Both the position numbers and the translations under genes were made by a program. The notes beneath the pieces are model-generated. The model searched no databases and was not told the DNA's origin. It saw only the letters and a list, made by a program, of their open reading frames with translations. A stretch of 64,000 nt of DNA from Congeria kusceri (Eukaryota; Mollusca; Bivalvia; Myida; Dreissenidae). Positions 11,174 to 22,200 of this stretch are shown here, in pieces. Positions within the stretch are counted from its first letter, which is position 1. Every line of letters starts with the position of its first letter. The stretch spans positions 87,280,451 through 87,344,450 of the forward strand of contig CM051027.1 in the NCBI GenBank assembly GCA_027627225.1, given 5' to 3'.

Positions 11174-14100
11174 ATGGCTTCAAATGGATCTGCAGTCACC
11201 AATGGAGTTTTTAAAAGTGAACCTCTTCGAAAAATGGTGTACCCTAGAGTCTTTTCAAGCCCAGTGGTAATAGATAACTGTATCTATGTGGTTGGAGGGT
11301 GCGACCAAATGGGACAGCCAGTCGACAGTTTTGAAGTTTATGACATTAATAAAAACAAGTGGACAACTCTTCCAAGCTTGCCAACAAAAAGGGCTGCTCC
11401 TGCAGTTGGTATGTATAAGCATAAATCTTGTTTAGACATATCTCCTGGTCCATGTATAATTCAATAGCTACATCTAATAATTAAGGTACATGCCCTTACA
11501 TGATAATAGAAATGTGCAGAAATGTGCTGAATGGTGCAGTACAAATGGTACAGCACATACAACACTATACTAGCAACTGTTCTATCACAAGTTCTTGTTT
11601 AGATATATCTCCATGTATAATAGAAAGCTACATCTAATTGTTAAAGTAAATGCTGCTACATGACACAAGAAATGTGCAGAAATTTGCTGAATGGTAAAGT
11701 ACTCAGCAGTACTACTGGTAGAACACTTGCAAACACTATTCTAGTAACTGTTCCTTCCCAGGTTTAGTAGGCGACCAGATTATTGCCATTGGTGGTGTGG
11801 GTGGGGCCCAGCAGCCTGTGTCGGCCGTCGAGCTGTACAACATCAAGAGTAAGAGCTGGAGCAAGCTGGAGAGCCTCCCAAGTGGCAGGCTGGGCATTTC
11901 CACAGTTCTGAGAGGTTAGAAAAACATACTGAACTGTCTGTCCACTCGGTTTAAACATGTTTATTTTAGCTTAACAATGTTGACAGCCAGAGGCTTATTG
12001 AGACACTTTCGAGTCTGTTTCCTGGGTATACCAGTACTTTGTGTCTTTTGAGATTGAGAAAGATCATTTGAACACTCCCAAAGTAGGAATCGAAGTTACG
12101 ACCTCCGGTCGCAAGGCAGACACCATCATTATCCATTACCGGTACACTTCCTTGTCGTCTTGTCACTAAAAGTGAATCGATTTATTCTTTTCTTTAGAAA
12201 CGGCAGAAGAATTTTGAACAGAAGTACATGTACGTACGGGTCTGTGTTTCCAAAAAGTAATGATGCCTTCAGATATCAAATAAGTGAATCTTATGAGGGT
12301 GCTTGTAAAAATAGATACATCTTAAATATGTGTACAGCTTCTTTTAAAATGCCTATTGCAGTAAACTGTATATGTGTTAATAAGATGATCTCAAATGAAT
12401 ATAATTATTAGGACTATCGGGCCTTTCTGACAATAGACTAGAATTTACGATACAGTATACATTTTCAGATGATAAGATAATAGCCATTGGAGGAAATGGT
12501 GCAGACACTAACCCAGTGGATGCTGCGAGTTCTATCAACATTGAGGAAAACAAATGGAAAGCATTGCCACCGATGCCCACTGCCAGATATGCCACCTTCT
12601 CATTCCTGATCACTGATAAACTGTATGTCATAGGTCTGTATCTGCTCTGTCTAAACTCAAGTCAATCAGAATGTAACTTCTAGTGTTTATGAAAATAAAA
12701 AGTTGTATATTAAATCAGATTATTTTATTTTACTTTGTTTCATTTTATTGGGATATTTTGTTTTTGTATTTTTGTTTGGTTTGTGGACATGTCTTACGAA
12801 GATGATGTGCAATTTAATGAAGTTAATGACTGGAAAGATGGTTTGATTTAATTTCCTTCTAAGAAAATTGTATAAAGTTTGGTTGAAATAAATGGAAAAA
12901 TCCTCTTTGTTTTGCAGTTTATATTAATGGTATGAAAACAACTTCTTCATAGTGATTAGTGTAAACAATGCAAACATTCAAATCATCATTACAGGTGGCA
13001 GAGTAGGAAAGGAGCCATGCCTTGCCTTTGAGGTCTTTGACTTTGCCACAGAGAAATGGCGACAGCTGCCCAATGTTCCGTCCAAACGTGTGTTTGCTAT
13101 GTACACTGCCACAGACCGTCATATCTTCAGCATAGGAGGTCTCATTCAGCCTGGCAACAAGGGCTTCTCAGACGCCTGTGAGGTGTTTGATTTGGAGAAA
13201 GGTGCTTATATGAATAACACATTTATTATTAATTGATAAATTAATAGTGCACTTGTGAGGTGGTTCAACTTACTTGATGAGCTACATTTTACATTTTAAG
13301 TACTTCAGAAGTCTGTTACACTTTTGGAAATTCTTTTGGTTTTGATGTATTGTATCAGTTTGTTACCTAATAGACCCAAACAGGATTATTTTGCTTTTAC
13401 ATTGTTAATTAGCATTTTATTGTTTTTACAGCATTATCTGGCCAAAGTACCCGTAAAGAAATCTCAGTTATTGCACTTGTCTGACTTGATGTATACAAAC
13501 AGGTAATTTACATGCATATAATAATATATTAATTGGATTTTATATTATAATTGTATTCAAGTAATATTTTCTTCAATACAGAGACATGGAAGATAGGTCA
13601 CAATCTACCCACTAGAAGAGGCGATTTTGCAATTGCAGTCATGGAAGGAAAAGTGGTTTGTGCTGGTGGATTAGGTGTGTACCACATGAACTCGTGTTGT
13701 TTATACTAGTATGATATTGTCTGTTTTAACTGTAAGCTTTCTTCTGTGTTCACCAAAAATTGTGTATTTTACTGGGGTCAGCTGCAATTACTGTTATGCA
13801 AATTACTTCAGTATTGAATGCTTAAAATGTGATTAAAAGCATTGGATTTTAAGGTTTAAAATGTCAGTGCTATTTATGTGTATTTTCATATGTATGTTTT
13901 TAAATAAAATAAAGAAAGCACAAAAACTGTAATGTTCATTTGAAGCATCAAATACAACAACTGTATTATTTGTGCCAGGTAACAAGGGTATGCCACTTGA
14001 GATAATTGAATTGTACGACGTCAAGACAGACAGCTGGTCTACCGGAAAGGATATGGGCATGTCTCACTGCTCGTGTGCCTACATCCAGCACGGTGGGAAG

Positions 14101-14229
14101 CTGTACGTGATTGGGGGCCTGTCCTCCCAGGGACCCACTAACTGTGTGGAGTGCATCGCATATGTGGTGGAGGAGGAGGAGCAGGCAAAACGGCCTACTG
14201 GGAAATCAAACAAGAAGAAAAATAGATGA
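11174..14229 (+). CDS. KLHDC8B: KLHDC8A/B-like kelch-repeat protein
   Basis: Six exons: 11174-11408, 11762-11914, 12469-12633, 12995-13201, 13582-13674, 13979-14229. All junctions are GT-AG in phase 1, summing to 1104 nt and 367 aa, close to the ~350 aa of vertebrate KLHDC8A/B. The protein is a kelch beta-propeller with no BTB domain. Blades show the double-Gly signature: IYVVGGCDQMGQPVDSFEVY (exon 1), IIAIGGVGGAQQPVSAVELY (exon 2), IIAIGGNGADT, HIFSIGGLIQPGNKGF and LYVIGGLSSQ (exon 6). The Leu-Pro-x-Arg/Lys-Arg elements between blades (LPTKRAA, VPSKRVFA) and the pattern FSIGGLIQPG fit KLHDC8B. The C-terminus ends in a charged Glu tract and KSNKKKNR. The ATG at 11174 follows an AG acceptor (CCAG at 11161), so an untranslated first exon is likely upstream. 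KLHDC8B has a midbody/cytokinesis role in mammals; conservation of that here is inference. The A/B split is vertebrate, so the symbol marks the family only. AATAAA signals lie at 15181 and 15333. Confidence 0.85.
11962..12170 (-). mobile_element. tRNA-derived SINE in kelch gene intron 2
   Basis: On the minus strand the head carries a tRNA-like A box (TGGTGTCTGCCTTGCG) and a B-box-like GGTCGTAACTTCGATTCC. The body and tail (AAGTACTGGTATACCCAGG, GTGTCTCAATAAGCC, GAAGCTAAAATAAA-like end) match the SINE at 57680-57861. It is longer than that copy, and I could not define target-site duplications. Confidence 0.7.
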
Positions 14230-16609
14230 AATGCTTGTTGGCCTTACATTCCTACTGCCTTTATTGTTATATTCTTTTGTTAGTTCTGTATTTAAATTCT
14301 TGTGCATGATCAGTTTGACAGTGTGCTTTTTTGTCAGCACCTACATGTACATGTAGTTATAATGGCAGCCGTTTGATATGCTCAATTTCGAGTGACTTGT
14401 AGTGCAATGTTATGAACAAATGCATGTAGAAAAGGCTTTCAAGTTCATAGACAGAATTGAATTCATACTTCCTATTATTCTTGTTATGCTATACTGTATG
14501 CTTTATGTGTTAACAAATGTAGGTTTTTTAAACAAAATTTTCAAATTAGTATAGACCCAACTTTCATGCTCATTAAATTATGATATATACATACAGGCAT
14601 TTTGATACAGCTATAGTGCATGCATATAATTATTATTGTTACTTACTGTTAGATAGGCAACCCTGCTTGTAAAGAAAACTGATTTCTATAATTTGTCTTT
14701 AGAATGCATTGACTTTATGATTTGATGCCTTAAATTTCTCAGCTAGTTTATCTGATTCATTTCCTTGCTTCTCTTCTAGGTATATATACTCTTCATATGC
14801 CATTTTGTTAATCCTTGTTAAACAATGGTACTTGAAGGATTTACACCTAAAAACTACAAACAAGTATTCTTTTAAAGAAAATATCAAGTATGTTTTCTTC
14901 ATTATTTACAGCCTTTACCTTGTGTTGGAGTATTTTAGGTGCAGCAGGCGTATACATAGGTTAGAGCTTAGCCTTAGGCCTAGGTGAATGCACCTTTACA
15001 GAAAGTTATTTCTACATTTTAGAATCGTATTGCTCCGATTCTTCCATAGGTTTCACATGTTTTCACAGAGTTTTCCAAGTAAATATTAAAACATAAGTTT
15101 GCTTGAAACAAGATGTATTTAATAATTGCATGTATGCGATGTATGAATACAAAATTCGGTGCCATTGTTTTTTCTTTTACAATAAAGATGTAAATGTTCA
15201 TTAGTACGCAACTAAAATATTGTGTGTTCCTATAAAATCTGCAAGTTTTGTCATGTGCCCATGAGCTTTACATTATCATTAGTTTGTTGTCTGTAATTTT
15301 TGCACATTTTAGTGCACTTTTATATTCTATGCAATAAATTATAGTATTTCCTTAATACAGTATTTCAGTTCTCCATATACAAATGTTGTCCCAAACATTA
15401 GTGACTAATTGTAAAGAATGAATAATGCTGCGTTCAGTATAAAATACATTTAACATCATTTTTTATTCCACCTGAAAAGGCGACATAGGGGTTACTTTTG
15501 GCGGCAGTGGCGTCCTCTTCAGTTTGTGCTGTAAAACCAGAAGTTTTTGGGCTATCATTATGAAACTTACGGGAAGTGTTAGTAGGTACAAAAGGAAGGT
15601 AAAGTTCGGTCTTATAGTACTCGAGTTATTCCCTGTCAGTCAACACATCCGACTCGCGGTGTTCTAGTTTTACATTCCGATAGGTTTAGAAGTGGGAAAC
15701 ATAAAAAAATCACATTTACATAAAATGTAACAAGGTATTGAAAGTATCGGTGTGCATAAAATATTTCACCTTGCAAATATCACCTCTCTCTTTCAATTAA
15801 AAAATATGTTTTGTTGTTCAAATTACTGACACAATTATGAAATAGTCATTATCTACGTGAGTTGAAATCAGAATGTTAAAAAGGATGTTTGACTTGCCAA
15901 AAACTTGACCACAAGGTAACATCACATTTAAGTTAGCATATCTTTGCTTACGGTTGCACATATGGCTTATATATTCAAGATTAAAAACATAAAGAACTAT
16001 TCATAAATGTCCCAAGGGTCTTGTGTACAGGTACATGTGGCATTTAAATTAACATGTTCTCCTCAAAGAGATGTGATCACTTTCAACAGCGGAAAGATGA
16101 GTTTTGTTGCAAAGAAATTCAAACTATAATTACACCCAATATATTTAGCAGCTGATGTATTGACAAAAGGTTTAGTTACATTTTTGGAAGTCTGAATCAG
16201 AAGTAGCTGGAGATGTATTGATGAGATGGACTGACTTTACATAAAGTTCTTTGAACATGATACATAAGCAATTTTACACTGTGCATCCTGAATAATGCTG
16301 GTTGTTAACTGCATATCCAATGGTTCACATTGTTATCGTGTTTCTGTGGAATTAATTGTTGCAATATTTGACATGTTCAGTCTATATCGTAGATATATGC
16401 TCTAACATTCCAGTACAATTACTTTTTCATCACAAATCATTTATCACACCATATTAAGTTTCTCAGAAAGTTCCGAGACAACCCTCAACGTGACATTGAT
16501 AATCGCTTCAGTTAAACAAAAAGCAAAATGTCCCATTTCTAGTAAACCTACTTTAGTACATTTTTTACAAACTCCAAATCTATTTGAGAATTCAACACAT
16601 ATAGGATAT

Positions 16610-16740
16610 GACACGAGTTGTCATTTCATACCATATTTTATTAGAGTTCAGGAATTTTGTTAGTAAGCAAGCCTTTGGCGAGCTTACTAACGAATTTCCT
16701 GGACGAGTTTAATAAAATATGGTATGAAATGACGAGTGTC
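16610..16740. repeat. Near-perfect foldback palindrome (MITE-like)
   Basis: The left arm GACACGAGTTGTCATTTCAT and following ACCATATTTTATTA match, in reverse complement, the right arm TAATAAAATATGGTATGAAA with TGACGAGTGTC. A ~131 bp hairpin results, closing on GCAAGCCTTTGGCGAGC. It looks like a small foldback transposon; no coding sequence. Confidence 0.7.
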
Positions 16741-16825
16741 AGATCTATTTTATCACATGCTTTTAAACGAAAAAGTCTAATTTTACCAAAACATGTTGAT
16801 AAATCATAAAAGTTGCGTATTGGCA

Positions 16826-16880
16826 TGACGTCATTTCATATTGACGACGTCATTTCAAACAAAATAACGTCATGCGATTG
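16826..16880 (+). promoter_or_regulatory. Cluster of CRE-like TGACGTCA sites plus inverted CCAAT
   Basis: TGACGTCA at 16826-16833, CGACGTCA at 16845-16852 and TAACGTCA at 16865-16872 lie within 50 bases, followed by ATTGG. These match ATF/CREB-type sites. No gene start is nearby, and related TGACGTCA words occur in repeat DNA near 41530 and 55640, so this may simply be transposon sequence. Confidence 0.35.
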
Positions 16881-17520
16881 GTCTGTCAAAGAATATGTAG
16901 CCACTGAAAACGCTCAAAATGTTATCTTACACATGGGTAAGATAGAAATATTCGTAATGGTTGTATTACACGGGAGACAAGGTATATCGATAAAAAATTA
17001 TGTTTGCTACAAAAAGTTCATTCTTACATTTGGCCTTTAAGAGTGACTTTGTATCCACAGCTCATGTCCTTGCCTAGCATAAATGTTGGTGTCAGGTTAA
17101 AATTTTCCGACCGATGTCAGTGCAACAAGTGTTGCATTGTACATGAGGAAAAGCAGGAATCATTAGAAAATTCTGGAGGAAAAAACATGTTCTAGATTAA
17201 ACAGAACAGAATAGTTTGATGTAGAAGAAAACTTACAAAGCATTATCACTCCATGTTTTATTCTTGTGTTCGGAAAGGACCAACACAGAAGTACACAAAA
17301 ACATGTACATTCATTATATGACAATACCTATGTTCAAGAAAATTAACATGAATCACTATTCTACAAAAGCCAATACAAGATGTGTGCCATGCCTTACACT
17401 GCTTTGGATATTTCTTCCAAAGCAATGATTCTTCATGTTCTGTTTAAAGAAAGTTATTCCCAAAGCAATACTAAAGTACTTCATGGTCAACAGCCTTGCT
17501 GTCCAAGTAAGAATAAAAGT

Positions 17521-18559
17521 AACAAGAGCTGTGAGAGGACAGCGCGCTCGACTATTCGAAGTATTTCAGTTGGTACATATTTTGGATAGTGGAAGGGGCA
17601 TACATTTGTTAAAATACAAAATTTTTATGTGAAGCCTTGTATAGTTTATAAATTTTTGGAAGAAAAACTTTAACCACAAAGTCTATGTAAAAAGTGGGCT
17701 AACTCTGTCAAATACAAAACAGAGTTATGGGTAATGTTGCCCCTGATACTAGAGTTGATGACAAAGGTTAGTTCCAAGTTTCAAGTGAATAACTTATGAA
17801 GTTTTGAAGTGACAAAACTTTTGAATATAAACTTTAACCAAAAAATCTATGTGAACAAGGGGCATAACTCTGTCAAAATACAAAACATAGTTATGGGTAA
17901 TGTTGCCCCCGATACTCGAGTTGATGACAAAGGTTAGTTCCAAGTTTCAAGAGAATAACTTACGTAGTTTTGACGTACAAAAACTTTGAATACAAACTTT
18001 AACCACAAAATCTATGTGAAAAAGGGGCATAACTCTGTCAAAATCAAAATTGAGTTATGGGGAATGTTCACCCTGATACTAGAGTTGATGACTAAGGTGT
18101 ATTCCAAGTTTCAAGCGAATAGCTTTTGTAGTATTGAAGTTACAAATCATTTGAATATAAACTTTAAACAGAACATTTATGTGAAAAAGGGGCATAACTC
18201 TGGCAATATACAAAACAGAGTTACAGGGAATGTTGCATTTGATACTGGAGTTGATGACAAAGGTTATTTCCAAGTTTCAAGTGAATAACTGATGTAGTTT
18301 TGAAGTTACAAAACTTTTGAATATAGACTTTAGCCAGAAAATCTAAGTGAAAAAGGGGCATAACTCTGTCAAAATACAAAACAGAGTTATGGGGAATGTT
18401 GCCTCTGACACTGGAGTTGATGACAAAGGTATATTCCAAGTTTTATGTGCATAACTTATGTAGTTTTGAAGTTACAAGACTTTTGAATAAAAACTTCAAC
18501 CAAATTCCGACGCCGACGCCGGGGGTAGTAGGAAAGCTCGCCTCTTAGAATAGTCGAGC
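17521..18559 (+). mobile_element. Non-autonomous element with five ~166 bp repeats
   Basis: It begins AACAAGAG, a CTGT...ACAG hairpin, then GCGCGCTCGACTATTCGAAG; it ends TTAGAATAGTCGAGC, an inverted partner of the start. The core is a tandem array with the landmark GAGTTGATGACAAAGG near 17754, 17920, 18084, 18250 and 18416 (period 164-166), each unit with GGGGCATAACTCTGTCAAA. The CCGACGCCGACGCCGG motif near 18508 precedes the end. This is consistent with the pearl/Helitron-like class; no transposase was seen. Confidence 0.7.
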
Positions 18560-19221
18560 TAAAAACATTTTTCAGTACACTATTAAGGTATAGCAAATAT
18601 GCATGATCTACATTATAAGGAAAATTAAACAAAGGAAAAATCACAAACATGTGTTGTACACATAAAACATTCAAACTAACACTACAAAATCATTCCATTT
18701 GAACTATTTTCTATGTTGTGTATGTCATTGACATAAATTCAAAACTGGAAAATGTACAGTTTTACATATGTATTATTTTTCCAGTGCATACAAAGCAGTT
18801 CTGTTCAGTATAATTTCAGAACCGACATGTTTAATCAATAACAAAGACAACATAAACGAAACAAATTGTACATGTAAATGACACCAAAATAAACTCAACG
18901 CATGCAAGAGTGGTAATCTGAGAATTTTTACAAACCAAGAATTCAAAGGTTGCAGTTACAAAGAATAAATCCAGGAATATCATATAAATACTTCAGTAAA
19001 CCATTATAAACAATGTTTCCACAAGTTTTCCTATTCAATAAAAGCCTCAAAGGGCCTATTTACACAACTAAGGTATATCTCTGACTACATAAAACAAATA
19101 CACCAATCTCAAGGACACGGTCCGAGGATGGTCTAATGTATTCTTTAACAACTCTCTTTTAAGCTATAAATCTAAATGATATATGTAGTTCATCCCCCTC
19201 TGGCTTAACCAAAGTGCCACT

Positions 19222-22200
19222 TCACTGCAGGGGTGAAAAAGGGGTTGGTATCAGTATACGAGATTCCATATGTCGTATCAATGGAACTGAAACAAACAAT
19301 GACCAAGTATGACATATCCATTATCAATTAATTGCTCTGATATGTTTACAAATTTTTTTTTTCGCAGGAGAGGGGGTGTCAGTGATTCCGACATGCTTTC
19401 AAAATATCCTGCGGAAAACCCTGCAAACAATATCCATTACCTATCTAGAATTGATCTATAATATTTAAAACATACTGCTTAAGTTTGCTTTTCAAACATA
19501 AATGAATAAAGCTGACTATTGTTGATGTGGTTAATATTGAGCAATGATATCTCATCTGACCATAAACCATTCATTAGTTATCGTTACCAACCATGAGACA
19601 TGGCTGCAGGAAGCCTGTTACCTGTGTACTGCACAACCTCGTCCCAGCCTGGTTTCTGCCAGGCCGACTCACGAGTCTCCTTGCGCATCTGCAAATCCTT
19701 GTAGCCTGTAACATTTATCATCCAGTAACAAAAAAGAATTCAACAATCAATACAAGTTTGACTATTGGTCTGTTTTTAGTGGCTGCAATGATACAAACTC
19801 CCGCACGCTCCACCAGCAATTATGCATGTGTAATGCAAGCGTATAGGCATGTGTTTCCGCAAACAACATGTCCAAAATGTCAAAACTTACTCTTCCAAGA
19901 TCACTCACAAAAACTTCAAATCATGAGTGCACCCCACAAACTCTGCACCAGAAAATGACTGACTGAAAGCTAACCCAGACATATAAACATACCAAATTAA
20001 AACTTTGTATGCTGGGCCCGCGTTCATAAACTTATTCTCAGACTTAAGACATTAGACTAAAGAATATTCTTGAAACTGTTTTAGTCAAAGAATGCTGTTC
20101 ATTTGAATCTAACTTAGTATTCACACTAATTTTAGCATTCTTTATTTATAATGGTTTGTTAGTGACACAAGTATTTTTTATTGAGCTTAAAGCCACAGTC
20201 CAGAAATATATAACATTTTGTCATACAGTTATCTGTATGCGATAGCTGGTGATGCCTTTGGAGTAAATCAGCATGTACATTATTGTCTATTCCGTTCGTA
20301 CTAAGCGTTTTCGAACATAGACATTATAAAATGCCTTTCGTAAATAAGAAACAGTTTTTAGTCTAATAAATACCATTAACGTTCATAAGACCTATTGCCA
20401 ATTTACGATGTATTGAATTATATTCTATGGACTGCAGCTTTAAGTCTAAGAATGGGTTGGTGAATACCAGCCCCGGTGTGTACACTAGCTAGCGGTTACT
20501 TACACCAGATGTGATGGACCTGGTACAGCTGGCCTATCTGCGAGAACATGCCCGTCACAGGGTTACTTTCCTTGCGGTGTTGTAGACCCCTGGACCTGCA
20601 GCAAACAATCTTGGTGTCATAATATTATACATTTACATGTATGTTACAAGCCACAATGGGGCAGCCTGTTACATCTTCCTAAATGTTTACCAGTAATTTC
20701 TATATCTGAACTTAAAATATTTACAAACAGATAAGCAATTAAAACAGTAACAACCATATTTTGTCTTTATGTTTATTTGTATCCATTAAGCTTGTTGCAA
20801 ACAATGAGTACAATACATAACAAGAGGGCCATGATGGCCCAAGCGCTCACCTGAGAACTGGTACAGACGAAGACCATACTGTTGTGACAGGTTTGAAAAT
20901 TAAGGTATCTAAAACAATACGCAGAGAGGATAGGATCAATTTTGATTAAAAACATCCGTTAGTGCAATGGGCTAACTAAAGTACGAGTTGGATAGTGGAT
21001 GTGTGCTTTTTTTGCTAATGGTTCTCAAATCATTTTTCTCAATATTCTTACCTGATCCTTTTTCATTAAGTCATTGACAATTCCGGAAATTGCAGAAACA
21101 GTAGATTTTGATGTCTTTTCTGCAAACAGTTTTGGAGAACTAGTTGCAATGCGATTATTGCGATGGCTGTGCTATAAGGTGAAGGTGAAGTTTTGCTTTT
21201 TCTTTGATCATTTTCTGTCGAATGATGATAAATGATGTTAGTGTTTAATCTAGAAGGGCAGAGGGGCATGGCGCCTGATTTGGAAAAGGTGCATTTTGTG
21301 CGCGTCGACACTGTTAAAAAGGGCAAATTAGATTTAGTTTTTTCTTAAAGTATTACTGACTGATTCCTTTTATATATTTGATGATTATTAAGTCAATTTA
21401 TGAACACATTTTACTTTTCCGATATTATATGTTCATCATTATGGTTTATATGAAGTATGCTGTTGATGATGACTGCTACTACTATTTTGATTAATGATGA
21501 AAAGCAAACATCAAGACTGAACATTAAGAAAACAAACATTGAAATTCGGATTGAAATGATTTATCCAAATATGTTTGTCCGAAATTATAGCTAGTTCTGC
21601 AATTTGTTTGTTTAGGGATTTTGGGTTATTATTGGAAGAAATATTGTATACACATGTATTTTTCATAGTTTATGAATAAAGATGACATTGAGTGTACATT
21701 TATATGCATTCTGCCTTGTGTTATCTCGTTTATCATAAAAATTAAGAAAACAAAAAAACGTTAGAAATTGCATATGAAAACGAAGATGTTGAAAGCAGAC
21801 AATTTACGCTCATTTTTAAAACAAAATCAGCATGATTTTATTGTATCTGGACACAAACTCGTAATCTGGCTGCCCCTACTGCTGGTCTTATCAATTGGTG
21901 AAAGATTAGTCTAGAATAACATGCAATCACAAGGGCCCTCGTTAACAATCAATACAGTCGATAGATAAGAGGGCACAAGGCGCTAATTGCCTTTGAAAAG
22001 GGCAGGGTGGCGGATCAATAAATGGGCTTGGCGCGGCGCCGCGCTGATTAGGTCTGGATAAAACACTAGATGTTAATGCAGGCTCTGAAGACATCAATGT
22101 TACATGTACAAATAACTGCATGCAAGTCTTGCAACTGCTGGAAATCAAATTTTATCAATCAATTTTTATGGTCATGCGGAAACTGTGTAAGTTTGGTCAA

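Larger units (their letters stand above)
14230..19221. other. Intergenic region between kelch gene and NIPSNAP
   Basis: It holds the kelch gene 3' untranslated region (about 1 kb), a palindrome at 16610-16740 with CRE-like sites just after it, and a tandem-repeat element at 17521-18559. About 15400-16600 and 18560-19220 show nothing beyond AT-rich DNA; the last part is presumably NIPSNAP 3' untranslated sequence. No coding exon could be supported. Confidence 0.6.

Noticed and set aside
19593..19958. Plus-strand 121-codon open frame
   Set aside because: It overlaps a NIPSNAP exon on the other strand and shows no family similarity.
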